Source: Paramecium octaurelia (taxonomy: Eukaryota; Ciliophora; Oligohymenophorea; Peniculida; Parameciidae). Taken from it: a DNA stretch of 64,000 nucleotides. Below the pieces are notes generated by a model. The model searched no databases, was not told the DNA's origin, and saw nothing but the letters and a program-made list of their open reading frames with translations. How positions within the stretch are numbered: position 1 is the stretch's first letter; each line of letters starts with the position of its first letter. The position numbers and the translations under genes were made by a program. The DNA lies in the NCBI GenBank assembly GCA_905182995.1, contig CAJJDP010000016.1:558001-622000 (forward strand), written 5' to 3'. Below are positions 47,391 through 60,947 of this stretch, piece after piece.

Positions 47391-48888
47391 ATGAATTAAA
47401 AGAATAGAGATACGCCATCATTTTTGAATAAATATTTAAAGAAAGATACAAATCCCAAGAGACCTTTTGAATACTAAGCTAAAACTTAAGAAAAATAAGA
47501 TGTATCTCCAATGGAAAAACAACCAAGAAGAAAAACTATTGAATAAAATTTCTCAAGTTTGGTGGATCAATCAGTTAGGAAATGCACAATTCTACCAAAT
47601 TATGAGCCTTCGAAGTGTTCATCTGGTAGAAATGGCATAATCAAGGCTTATGCTGCAAATACAAATTAAGGATTAATTAGAGATTACAATGAAGATAGAG
47701 TTTCAATAATTTTGAATATAGTGAAACCATAAGATAGAGCAAGTGAAAATTGGCCAAAATGTTCATTTTTTGGAGTCTATGATGGTCACGGAGGGTCTAC
47801 TTGTGCTGATTTTTTGAGAGACAACTTACATCAATTTGTGATAAAAGAATCTGAATTTCCTTGGAATCCAGTTGCTGCCATTAAAAAAGGATTTGAAGCA
47901 GCTGAGACTCACTTTTTGGCTTATGCTTTGAATTCCTTTTAAAAGGGTATACCTGAGAGAAGTGGATCTTGCGCAATAGTTTGTTTGGTAGTTGGAGAAG
48001 TCTGTTACGTGGCAAATGTGGGAGACAGTAGAGCTATAATGAGTTCATAGAAGGGGAAAAAAGTAACGAATTTATCTATTGATCACAAACCAGAGACTGA
48101 AATAGAGAGGATATAAAAAGGAGGGGGAAAGATATACCAGACCCATGGAGTGAATGAAGATGGAGAATAAATAATTGGACCAATTAGAGTTATGCCAGGA
48201 CGATTATCAGTATCTCGTACTTTTGGGGATATTGAAGCTAAATTGGAGTAGTTTGGAGGTAATTCAAGAGTTGTGATATCAGAACCTGAAATAAAAATCC
48301 TTAAATTAAACTCTGAACATGACTTTATTGCTATGGGATGTAAGACATAATAAGTTATCATTTAGGTGACGGCATTTTTGATAAGTTGAGTTCAGAAGAA
48401 GTAATTGATATTATTTGGTAAGATTTAAGAAATAATGATAAATCAAATTTGCATTCTCTTTTAAGTTAATCTGTAGATTCTGTATTAAAAGAAGCTATCT
48501 ACAAAAAGAGTAGTGACAATATAACCTTACTGATCGTGGCATTTTAGGTTAACTAAATAAAGGAGGAACTTAAAGAATTCAGATACACCATTAGTAATTC
48601 AGTTGATAGAATTGAGGATAGTTCTAATAATAATAATAGACCAAGATTAAGGTAAAATTCAATATTCGACAATTTAGTTAACAGATGTAAACAAGAGGCG
48701 ATGAGAACTATTCTGGATTCAGTAATCAGCATAGCAATAATCAAAGTACTTCATATTTTAATAACAATCATAACATTAAATTAAACATGTCAATTAATTT
48801 GTAAAGTAGATTGTTTAGATAATTGCAATCCAAAAAGAATATCCAAGAAGAAGCAAAAAGTAAAACAAAACACAGTTATATTCTTTGA
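47391..48888 (+). CDS. PP2C-type protein phosphatase
   Basis: Two 26-nt introns give 481 residues. PPM family motifs in order: NQGLIRDYNEDRVS, FFGVYDGHGG, SGSCAIVCLV, VANVGDSRA, LSIDHKPETEIER, GRLSVSRTFGD, DFIAMGCDGIFDKL (split by the first intron) and SSDNITLLIV. The aspartates that bind the two metal ions are present (DGHGG, CDGIFD, SDN). The C-terminal 130 residues are Asn/Ser/Gln-rich and probably regulatory. It should be a soluble Mg2+/Mn2+-dependent Ser/Thr phosphatase. Confidence 0.95.
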
Positions 48889-48940
48889 ATAATTAAAACG
48901 CTAATAAATTTATTTAATTTTTATTCAACCATATAAATAT

Positions 48941-49901
48941 ATGCTCACTTTGAGAGAATTATAAGAGCTACGCTAAGTAAATGATGACAGAAAGGCATTA
49001 ACAGATAGATATGGAATGGGATTCAATAACCCGCTTTCAGCTAGAAATGAATATTAAGGTAAGCAGACATTGAGTGCATGGGATCCTCTTACAAATAAAC
49101 CTCAAACGCTTATTGTTAATAATGGGTCTGATCCTATTGTGTTAGACCACAACACACCTAGACAAGTATTCATATTTTATTGATCATTAGGAAATCACAA
49201 AAAACATTGTATTTTAGAAGGGTTTCCCGTTTTCGACTAATTAACCTTCAACTAGAAACCCTTAAATATAAGCTTAAAATATTCCAACTACAATTTCTAA
49301 AGTCTAATCTGTATAACCTCTTCCATAAAATTATATGCATGAATATCATCATAGAGAAAGACCTTATTTACTAAAAAGCGTTGAGGAAATCCTAAGACCT
49401 TGGAAGGCAAAGGAAATTATGTATAACCGAGAATTAAAAGCCTTATAGGATAAGCTTAACAAAGGAAATTACTCGATGACAGATAAAAGGACTTTGAAAG
49501 TGGATAATGTAGCCAAAAAACTAGAATTATAAAATGAAGTTGAAAAATTGGAAGCCATCCTAAAAAATAAGGATGAAGAGATAACTAGATTAAAGATTAG
49601 AAGCCAAGAAGTAGAAGAAAAGCTTGTAGAGATAACTGAAGAAAGCTCAACAGAATTCAATAAATATCAAAAGGAATTGGAGGAATGGAAGAAAAAGTTT
49701 AAAGAACTTAATAATTTATATCATGAATGTGAGGAGGAGTGTACCATGAAGGAAACAGAAATCGAAAGCTTAAAAAAAAGCAAATTGTCTGTGATTAAAA
49801 CGTAAACTGTTTAAAAAGTTGGAACCAAACCATAAAAAAATATGGATAGTCCAAGAGCAATTATTTCTACTGTAAGCGACAAAGATTCAGATTATTATTG
49901 A
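48941..49901 (+). CDS. Coiled-coil protein with extended N-terminal region
   Basis: One 25-nt intron at 49166-49190 gives 311 residues. The first 150 residues are not coiled and contain many polar and aromatic residues (RYGMGFNNPLSARNEY, NYMHEYHHRERPYLL), like the linker regions of ciliary or basal-body proteins. From about residue 170 a coiled coil runs to residue 270. The tail ends SDKDSDYY. No family was recognised. It starts 52 bp after the PP2C stop on the same strand. Confidence 0.72.
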
Positions 49902-50122
49902 AGAAAGATATAAATTCAATTTATTTTTTATTTATCACAAAAGAAATAACATATTCTATTGAGAATCTTCAGTAATAGAAATCAAAATTTCAATCAGAAT
50001 TTGGAACTTCTTGAAAAGAATATCCCTATTAATTTATACTTAAATTTCTGATCTATTGGAGTGAAAATCTGTTATAATTATAATAATTTATTGTTAAATA
50101 ACATTAAATGTTCAATAAATAT

Positions 50123-52835
50123 TCAAACTAAAGATATCTATTGTATTAGATCTACATTTTTATTTTACAATTAAAGATTTTTGAACACTCTAACAATTTA
50201 CGAAAAAGTTATTTTATCATTTTAAAATGGATCTAAAGTTTCATAAATTTGAGTGCATTCTTCATTCTTCAAATTTGGTTTAATGCTTTCAGTCAATTTA
50301 AAAAATTATTACTAACATAATCAAAATAAATAAATACTTGGTTGATAATTCCATCTTTATCATGATCAACAGACTCAAATACTACACGTAAATTTGCTAA
50401 ATATGATTGATAGAGATTCATAAAGTATTCAAGAAGAATTTTTATAAAGACAGAAAACTCATATTTGATGGGTTCTTTTTAAGTACTTGGTGTACTTTGT
50501 TATTCTATTTAATTGACCTTTTTAATTGGACTTACACTGACTGCAACTTTAATTTAATGCATCTTTAATAGGTTTAGTATAGTTTCTCTTTCCTCTTCCT
50601 CAAGAATACTTTTAAAAATGTCAACCACTTCCTGGTGAGTTATGTATCCAGCCACTTTTTGCTTAACCATTTCCTTAATTTCTGCGACTGGCTTTGTTTT
50701 ATACTTAGCTTACAAAATGATCTAAATTTAGATGTCTAAATTACAAAGAGTATATGCTCAATTTTTTGTTTACGAGTAGATTGCAATAGTCTAAAATCCT
50801 CATCCAAATTATTTTTAAGCATTAATCCAAATACAACTACATCATTGTCTTCAGATATATATCTCTAGATTGCATTAATGATGCAAGCAGCCCACTCTAA
50901 AGCTAAGTTCTACCTTTAATATATGTTAAATACTTTTAATCCATATTTGTAATATAGGTAAGTGTACATATGCTATTCAATAGTTTCTAGAGGCAATTTG
51001 TTCTCATATTGTCGAATATCATGTTTATATTTGCTCTCATAAATATCCAAAATGATCTCTTTGAGTTACTTTAGAGTTAATGGTCTGAATGATTAAGGTT
51101 ATACTAAAAGATGGAAATCTGATAAAGCTTTTTATCTCTTCCTTTCAATGAAACTGGGGCTTTCAGTTTATTTGTAACTGATTTCAGACATAATATTTGA
51201 AGATTTTTCAACTTTTGAACTTCTGACCATAGTCTCTAAGTATTTTTTGTTTTCTTGTTGAAGTTATTCATTTTAACATTTATCTTCAGGTTCTTATTGA
51301 AATGACTGCATGTCAATGGATTTAGTTAAAATTGCATTTTCCTCTTCATCAAAAGTTTGGCTTTCCTTTTCAAATAATTGTTGATTGTCAGTCTAAGTTG
51401 CTTTAACAAGCATTACAACTTATTGAGTTTATAAATTAGAAAAGGACTAAATATCTTAGAAAGATTGGTTTGCAGATTATATTTATTTAGAGCTATCTCT
51501 ATTGGATTGCTGTAATTGTTATTATTATTAAGCAAATTAATATTCTAATTAAGAAATTATGTTATTGAGATTTTCCTTCTCCTCTTCCAATTTTTGCATC
51601 CCATTCTATAAAGTATTGACTTGGAGTTACAAAGGATTAAGCAGCTCAAATAGTTAATCTTTCTACTACAAAATTTTATTTTTCTCACTCAATAGACGAT
51701 CATGCTCTTCTTTAAAGAGTTGAATTTCTTTATTATAAGATTTCACAACTTCACTATTTTAGATAAGTTATTCAATTTCAAGAGTGTCTTTTTAGATTTT
51801 TTTATAATCTTTTAGATTGTAAATGACATTTGTTAAATCATTAAAGATATTGGAATGTTCCTACTGCAAAGCCTTTAAGACTTATTCTAGCTTGCTATTA
51901 TGGTTACGAAAATAATCAATTAATTCTCTGAAACAGATTTCATATAAATCAAATTTAGCCTAATTAGATTAATTAGATTACTTTGAGAATATGGGTATCA
52001 AGAAAGTGTTTCGAATGTGTTTGTTGAACTTTTGTTTAAAAATCTGTCATCACATCTTTGACATGGTCAGCCAATTAAGTTGAATGTGTTTTTTTTTGAT
52101 TGGAATTATTTTCCAAATTAGAAATTTAATTAAAAAGGTTCTTTTAACTTAATTAGATAATGAAGTACTTCCACGTTGTCCACATCTTCTTAATTGAAAG
52201 TGACTTCACTTTAGCATGATTTTTCAGATCTTGCGGATTGTTTTTCAGAAGGTCTGTCGCTATCAAGTTGATCAAAAAATTTAAGTCTTCTATTGTTAAG
52301 TGTGATTAGATTGGGCAGCTATTGGATTACATATTTCTCTTCATTGATATTTCTCAATCCAATCTATAGATGTATCAATTTTGGCATAGTTTTCAAAGCT
52401 TTGATAATGGGGAGGATCTACATAGATTGTTGAAGCAATTACATTATCAAAGAGATTATTGGAAATATCTAAAGTTTCAACAGTGCTCAAAGTCGAGAGA
52501 TCTTCAGGTAAGGTATGTAAACGATTACCATGTAAAATTAACTTGATTGATGCATTATCATAATACTTCACGTAAATTGCTGCATTCCGCCAAATGAGGT
52601 AGCAGATCTTTTAGATTATCAATTTATTAAAACTCTAAATCAACAGTTTAATTGCAATTTTTATTAGGTTTTTGTCTCAACAGATCTACATCTAAGTCAA
52701 TAATCTACTTGTTTTTAGGACAGACTCAGTTAACAGTTGCATTCTCTTTTTAGAATCCTCAAAGTCAAATTTCTCTGCATCTGCAATGTGCAATGAAATA
52801 GCTAAGACTTCTTTGGCAATCTCCTTTTAATTCAT
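50123..52835 (-). CDS. LRR, coiled-coil and EF-hand protein, probably ciliary
   Basis: Seven introns (17-28 nt) give 848 residues in one balanced frame. After about 60 helical residues come leucine-rich repeats (LILHGNRLHTLPEDL, VETLDISNNLFDN, QLPNLITLNNRRL) closed by a typical cap. A long coiled coil follows, residues 230-500. A helical region comes next, and the C-terminus has an EF-hand (DHDKDGIINQ) and a degenerate partner (DPFQNDKITF). Loop residues D-x-D-x-D are present in the first. LRR plus coiled coil plus Ca2+ site is common in axonemal proteins, but I cannot name an orthologue. Confidence 0.8.
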
Positions 52836-53181
52836 AATATATATATATATAAAATTTATTATAATATATAATTTTAGAGTTAGTATAATACCCAATTGAT
52901 TAGAGTATCAATAATTACTAATTGTTATAGATATATCACTATATAAATTAGAATAGCTTAGTATTCTAATTGTAAGTTAATTATTTTAGAATTTGATTTA
53001 TTAAATTTACAAAATGATAAAATCAATAATTACTTTAATGCATTATCAAAATTTATGAGGGTATTTTAAACTTATAATTATATAAGTCAAGTAGCAAACA
53101 AGTTATTTTTAAGAATAATATAAGAAATTGCTATGTCTCTGAATAAACACATAAAATTTTATTTAAATAAATTACTTAATT
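52836..53181. other. Intergenic spacer
   Basis: About 350 bp, very AT-rich, with no recognised gene. It lies between the LRR/EF-hand gene start and the end of the second Rab gene. Confidence 0.45.
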
Positions 53182-54099
<918 letters not shown>

Positions 54100-54143
54100 T
54101 TTTATTAATAGTTTAGATAATATTAATAATCCAATTGATAGGA

Positions 54144-56267
54144 ATGAGTGTATAAGATCCAAATAAAAGCAATAGTGATTAACCCGAAGGAGATATTGAT
54201 TAACAAGATTCAGAGAAAGTCTTGACAAAGGTTAAGAGGGATTTATTAGAAAATGTGAATCTAATTAGAAGGGAGAAGAAATTGAATTAATTATACATTG
54301 AATTGATACCTGACATTGTAGCAGAAAGGTATGCATCTCACTTGCTTGAAAATGGTCATACAGACGCTGAATTGAAGAAATTGTATTATTTAATCATTTA
54401 AATAGAATCGGATTTTATAAGTATGATGAAAAGATATTGGACGATATTAAATTGATTTATATTGTTTCCAAATTCGAAGAAGATACTATACCTCATGCTT
54501 AAGTCATCTATGATTATTTCATGGAGATTGGTTAATTGTTCTTTGAGGTAGAAGAAGATAGAAAAATACTGCTCTCTAATTAAATGAATCACATTTCAAT
54601 TGGTGTGTCATATGATGATAACTAAGTTGCTATTGTGTATCTTATAAGTCATAAAGATTTATGTATTACTAAAATTGAAGACAGTAACGATGGATGTATC
54701 TTAGTCTATGGAAAGATGCTTGAAGATGATGTTGGTGTTTATGCCTTATAAATATTGCCATTTACAAGTGACTCTGGTAAAGCAACTGATAAAAATGAAA
54801 ATAATAAGATAGGGCCTGAACATATTGAGTTTGATCGATAATCTAAATGTTTCGTTGCTAAAATAGGAAACCAAGGGTAGCCATGCACATATGATATCAG
54901 ATAATACATAGATTTGTATACTAGAAAGTCACCAGAATCAATTCCTTACATGAAAAACACAAGGGATAAATTAAACTTAAAACATTTAGATTTAAAACTC
55001 AGAATTCCAGTTATCTTCTATCCTGATCCAAGCTATGCTCAAGTAGAGTCCGAGGCATAATAATCTCAATAATAAGAAGAGTAAGACGAATAAAATCTAT
55101 AAGATTCTGCTATTTAAGAATTAGATGATACTGAAAATAAAGATAATTTGTCCTAAGATGGAATTTAAAAATAACAGGAAGATGAATTAGTTCATAAAAA
55201 TTACATGTTTAAAGATATATCCAATTAGGATATTAAAGATGAATTGGAAATTGCTATTGCTGAAGCACAAAGATAACTTGATGTGCTTTATGATCACAAT
55301 GTCAATTTATAATATAAAATTAAGTAAAATAAAAATTAATAAGATGCTTATGTTGATAAAATTGGGGATATGACTATGAATGAACATAAATATTTAAATA
55401 CTTTAGCCTATGTACATTAAATCAGATTAGATCTCTAATAAACATAGGATAGATACAATTAAATGGCATAGGAATTGCAATCAAAATTAAATGAAAAATC
55501 ATAAAAATGTAATGAAATTAGATCGGCCTTTTTGGATTTGAAGAGATAAGTTGCACTTAAAGCTGCCTATTCTAGAACATATAAAAAAATACCAGAAGCT
55601 AGAATATCTGAATGGGAGGCGTAAGAATCAGACAAAAATAAAACTTTATAAGAATTAAGACTTGATGCATTAAGATAGAGGAATATTTTAACAAAATACC
55701 AAAAGTAATTCAAAAAGAAAGAAGAATTAGCAGAAGGATTACATCTAATTGATTTTGAATAATTAAAGATCGAAAATTAAACTTTAAATGAAAAAATTGA
55801 GGAGAGGAATGAGGATCTACAAAAATTGAATAATAGAAATATGAAAACTGTGCTAATGTTCACTCATACTAGAGAGAAATTAGGCCATGTTGGATAAAAG
55901 TTTTAGGATTAAGAAAAGATTAATTGTAACACTATTTATCATTAAATTTTAGATAAAAATAAGAGTACTCTAGATGGATTACGTAAAGGTTTAGGAGATT
56001 AAAAAGACTACAAGGATAAATTAAGAACTGAAAATCTTAAATTAAAGCAATAAACAGGGTAATTATACATATTAATACAGAATTGTGAATCATCCTGAAT
56101 TGCTACAAGATTATAGTAATAAGAGATCAAATTATGATTAATTAAGAGATGAATTAGAACACAAAGAGGTATTACTGTTTTAGTAATATGTTTAGTAAAA
56201 ATTAAAACACATGCAAAGGATTATTGATGAATACTAACTTCATCTAAAGTAGAGGGAGCAATAATGA
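54144..56267 (+). CDS. CCDC96/CCDC113-like ciliary coiled-coil protein
   Basis: Two introns (23 and 22 nt) give 692 residues. The N-terminal half is mixed globular (ISIGVSYDDNQVAIVYLI, DDVGVYALQILPF), then comes an acidic Gln-rich linker. The C-terminal 330 residues are coiled coil carrying the family hallmark LHLIDFEQLKIENQTLNEKI followed by EERNEDLQKLN and a TGI...PELLQDY segment. CCDC96 and CCDC113 (CFAP184/CFAP263) sit near the N-DRC and radial spoke 3 and shape ciliary beating. The large N-terminal region is not typical of animal CCDC96, so an alternative family member is possible. Confidence 0.75.
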
Positions 56268-56424
56268 TGAAATAAACAAAGAGTTAGTTTCTTAATGATT
56301 TATTATTATTTAAAATTAATTATTTTTTTCTGAGATCAGATTTGCTCATTAACTTTTGTTACATTAAAGAATTGAAGAGAATAATAAATAATATGTTATA
56401 AAAATATAAATATTATTTGTTAAA
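56268..56424. other. Short intergenic spacer
   Basis: 157 bp between two plus-strand genes, with no recognised motif. Confidence 0.4.
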
Positions 56425-59400
56425 ATGAATGAGAAAAAGAAATCTGTGTTTTTTGACAAAAGGGACGAAAATTACATTCATTTAACTTCGCCAATTTACT
56501 TTTTAGAGATGTTTACAAAAAAGAAAATAAAGTGTGATGTTATTATACCTCAGACTATTATTTTTTCAAAAGGTACAGCGACATTATGGTTATTCAATTC
56601 AAAGACATCTCCTACTCCACTTATATTAAAAAAGAACTCAAATAAATTGAATTTTGTAGAAATTTGTAGAGTCTTATGCAGAGTAAAACAAAATGAAGAT
56701 TTTCGAATTGATACCTTAACTACTCTATTAGACATTATCAAGGCTGGCAAGAATGAAATAAGTGCGTTTGCGAGAATAAGTAAATCAAAAAAATCAATTA
56801 CAAAAGTTGATTTGGTGAAAATGTTTTTAGATGGAAATGTTAGTGGTTTATAAATATTGCAGGAGCATTTAGAGAATTATTCAAAAGCAGGTATTAAAAA
56901 TCTTATACGTTAGATGAATTATTTTACGTCGAATACAGACAAGATGTTATTAATTTGCCTGTCAGTTATAGATTTTTTAAAAAATCAACCTAGAAATAAG
57001 TAATATTGTAGCCTTTACAAAAGAAATTATCATAATTGCACATATAATAATAGACATAGCATTCCGACAGTTATGATGAAAGTAATAAAAATGATTAAGT
57101 TGAGTATGTGGATTGCATGTTTAAATTCTTTGATAATTCAATGAATTAAACATTATCCAAAGTAATTGAATAATTGTAAATTTTAGATTGTCAAAAAGAT
57201 AGTTGATTTTTTGGAAAAAGCTTACAAAGTGAGAGTTAAGAAATTGGTTGCTAAATTTATGCAAAATGATCAGTAGATGATATATTTCCTTGGTTTGAAG
57301 GAATTGTTAGTTGATTTTCAGGAAAATGCTCCATATGAAATTTAAAGCATGAAAAATGAATTAAAGGACAATAGTTCTTTTGAAAATTTCCTAATCCTAA
57401 TAAAAATGTTTACGAGATTGAGAGATAAAAAACCAATGAAGATACCTTAAACTATCTATGAAGATGATAAAGAAATCAGTCAAAAATTATATAAGAATCT
57501 CATAGTATAAAAGTGCGTTGGTGATTTTTGTGATTACATAATGGAAGAGAAGAATAGAGGTCCACTTTAAATACGTAAAAATATTGTTACAGATTACAAG
57601 AAATACTTTGGGAATAAAAAGATGAATGAAGAGAAGTTTACAGTTACTTTACCACATGAGATCTCTTTTTAATTGATACTTAGAACAAGGGAATGTTCCC
57701 AAGAAGTGATAGAGGTGCTAATGAAAAATAAGATATTCACAAGAAACTCAAAGCATCATTTTTAAGAGTTTGATAAAATTAATACTGATGAAGAATACCC
57801 ATTTAAATTCAACAAAACAGAAGTGTATAATCTACCAAATCTCTATAAAACTGTTAAAATATGTAAAAATTGTTTCGTTGTCTACTCTTTGGCTAGCAAA
57901 TATTTTGATCAGAGATTATCTAACGATTTACAATAAAAACAATGGATGAAAAGGGATTCATCCTCCTTAGCCTAACAAAAAACAAGTTTAAATGCATCGA
58001 ATTAGTAATTATCATAATTAGAGAGGTCTAACATAAAAAGAAATGATTCAAGGATTAGATAAGACCAAAATTAATCATTATAAAAAATAAAAACTCAAGC
58101 CTCTTAAAACAATGCAGAAAAAGATTAAAGTGAAAACAGAGTTAGAAAAATATAGAGTGCAAAACAATTCAGAGTGATACAATCTGCTCATTCCTAGGCT
58201 CCAAAAACATTTAAATTATTTATGCCTAGCTAATAACCTCAATTGGAAAACACAAAACGAAATTCTTCAAGTTCTAAAACTAATAATATTGACATAAACA
58301 GATTAACTATGGGCTTTCTTAATTACACTAAGCCTCCAAAACCAAATAAGATTTAATCTGCAAAATAACAATCTGGGAGACTTCAATCTTAAAGAAGTTA
58401 AATGGAATCTTAACATTTAAAGAGATCAGATAGTTAATCAGATTAATTTTAAAGGAATAGAATCAATAAAAGTTAGAGATAGTTGAATTCAAACAGATAA
58501 TCCTTCTTTTAGGGGAAACTAAGAGTGATCGAAGTCCCATAAACTCAATATAGTTTATTAGATGTTTGCCAACTCTATGATTTAGAATACCCCCCTGAAA
58601 GTGTTCCAGATATATTTTTGGAGTCAGTAAATTACTTTTGCTTTGAATAGTGTGCTATCCCATATTTAATATTACAACACTAGGAAGAGGATTAAGAATT
58701 TAATAAGGACAATTAAAGTGGATTAGATCTAACAGAGAAAGAGCATCAAATAGTGATATTTTTGGGAGATTTCTTTGATAATTCCTTTGAATATCTAGAC
58801 ATTATGTAATAGAATATTAAACCTAACACAACTATCTTATTGATGAATTTGCCAGGTACAACTATTATTTTCATTGTAGGGTAGTCCTATACAGTGTTCG
58901 ATCCAAACATAATTCAAGACAATTTAGATATTTCTTTATTGTTGGATTCACTGCTGTTTGAACTATGTTAGAAGGATATCATTAAAAATAATGACATCTA
59001 TAAATTCATTGGATATGGATATGGTGGATTCTAAGTATTAAGTTACAGTAATAAATTATACTAAATTAGTGGCACATGTACAGAGCAATCTTCCTAGAAT
59101 TGGAGGTCTCTTAATAATCAATGCGTTTTGCGAAATAGATGATATGTTGACAGATACATTGAAGAAATCAAAGGAAGTATTCTAAACTTGCCCAAATGAC
59201 ATGCCTGAATTGGGATTCCACTTCTGGAATTCCCTCATTTAGTCTCATGAAGAAAAGTAAGATCCACGATATAACCCAATCTCTTTGAATGGAAGATTAC
59301 ACATAATAAACGGTATATTTTTTAAAATTCAATTAAGGCTTAATTAAGTCATAAAATGTTTGGAATTCCTGCGGTTAAGAAATCCCCATTAAGCTTTATC

Positions 59401-59548
59401 ACGGTCTTAAGAATTGTGTTGTCAATATAAAGCAAGCTCATCTAATTAAAAATAGTTCTTCTTCAAGTAACTCTTGTGAAATGAATTTAATTAATTTTGG
59501 GCACAAACTTTAAAATTTAGAAGAATTGTTATTTGAATTCCTCTGAAA
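56425..59548 (+). CDS. Large protein with C-terminal alpha/beta-hydrolase-like domain
   Basis: At least four introns (29, 25, 22 and 25 nt) are visible; the protein is about 1,000 residues. The N-terminal half starts MNEKKKSVFFDKRDENY and is helical and basic. A Ser/Gln-rich basic linker lies at about residues 500-660. The last 330 residues look like an alpha/beta hydrolase: VIFLGDFF, PNTTILLMNLPG (strand and oxyanion loop), KFIGYGYGGFQ where GYGGF stands at the nucleophile elbow, RIGGLLIINAF, and IPIKLYHGLKNCVVN near the end. The elbow has Tyr instead of Ser or Cys, so it is probably not an active hydrolase. One small frame imbalance in the N-terminal half is unresolved. Confidence 0.75.
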
Positions 59549-59721
59549 AATTATATGTATGAATTATGATTATCATGATAACAATAAAGCATTTAAGTCC
59601 TCTTACTCTATCTCATTTAGCAGTATTCAAAAAGGAAATATAACTTAAAAATAGAAATGTTTTGTTGTTTCTAATACATACTTATAATCTATAAGAATCA
59701 TAAATCAACATCCCCAGGTGC
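59549..59721. other. Short spacer
   Basis: Convergent gap of about 170 bp between the hydrolase-like gene and the small minus-strand gene. No feature seen. Confidence 0.4.
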
Positions 59722-59898
59722 TCAGTCCTCATAATCAGAGCTTTAATCTTTACTTTGTAAGGACTCCAGATCTTTAAAGTGTAGATCCAATGAAGTATTG
59801 AGATCGATTTGATTTTAGTTTGACTTTTTTCTTGGGTTGGTTTCAAATTCATAGAAATCGGTGTAAAACTTGTCCAATTTAGAGCTTAGCTTGTCCAT
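59722..59898 (-). CDS. Small acidic protein
   Basis: Intronless frame of 58 residues, MDKLSSKLDKFYTDFYEFE to SSDYED. It is acidic at both ends with a basic middle (NPRKKSNQNQ), and its codon use resembles neighbouring genes. No family was recognised. Confidence 0.5.
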
Positions 59899-60032
59899 TG
59901 CTTTCCTTTAATTTTATTAATTATTGAATAATCTTAATTAAATTTGTATTTCACATAAAATTCCCATCAAATTTGGTTTAATTAATCGGAATTCTAATTT
60001 TAAATGTATTTAATTCTTTAATTTAATAATAT

Positions 60033-60707
60033 TCAACACAAATTAATAAGACTATCATTATTCATACTTGACCTCAATTAAATCCTGCATTAAGTGCAAC
60101 TATAATGTAATAATTTAAAAAATACCATCATAAACAATTATTTTTCTTTAATTTTAATTAATTCTGCAGCTTATTTGTGCTGAATTTTTAATTATTCAAT
60201 ATTTATTGATGCTGCTTCTATATTTTTCATAACAGTGTCAACATTTTCATAACTACTTATTTATTTTGATAGGTTTTCGTAATGTTATCTATTAATTTTT
60301 ATTTATTCTTCAATCTGATACACACTTTTCAGATGCTCTATTTCCAAATCAGTTTATTTTACACCTTCGACTAAGAAAGTCACTGTGATAAATTACTTAT
60401 CGATTTATTTAATTCTTAATTTTATTCTCTATCAAAATTTTATGCCTCCAATTATCTGGCTGCCTTAGCTATTTAAAATTCATAAACAGCTATGTCTTTT
60501 TAAAATTCAGTAACCAATTATTGTCTTTTTATTTAGTCGATTTATTTACAATTTTTCTTCGCTCAAAGTTTCTAATGGTGCAGTGATTTCAATATATTTT
60601 TTAAGGATGACCTTCAATTGAGCATCTTTATAAATCAATAAATCTTTTATAATCCTTTCGGTTGAATCCGTGTCTAATTTGTATGGTGGCTGTAAATCTC
60701 GATTCAT
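60033..60707 (-). CDS. Helical coiled-coil protein of unknown function
   Basis: Two introns (25 and 26 nt) give 207 residues. It starts MNRDLQPPYKLDTDSTERIIKDLL and is helical and charged for about 165 residues, which suggests a rod such as those in tether or cytoskeletal subunits. The last 35 residues (LLHYSCTQCRIQLRSS) differ in character and could include a further unrecognised splice. No family was identified. Confidence 0.6.
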
Positions 60708-60947
60708 TCTGTGTATTTACAATTATATATATTTATTAATAATTAAGTATTGTTAAATTTCGATTTTATATAAAGTAAGGAAACTTTATGAGTCCCATTT
60801 CAGCTATTAGTTTTGTAATCAATAAATATAATAAAATTTTGATTATTAGTCTATTTCCTCTATTTTAACTTAGTACTTGGTTTGAATTCAATTTTTATAT
60901 TGATTAAAACATAATTAGGATGGTGTTATAATATAAATAAAACCATT

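Noticed and set aside
52090-52130. Frameshift in a run of nine A residues in the LRR/EF-hand gene
   Set aside because: A 28-nt intron just upstream restores the frame and makes the total coding length a whole number of codons.
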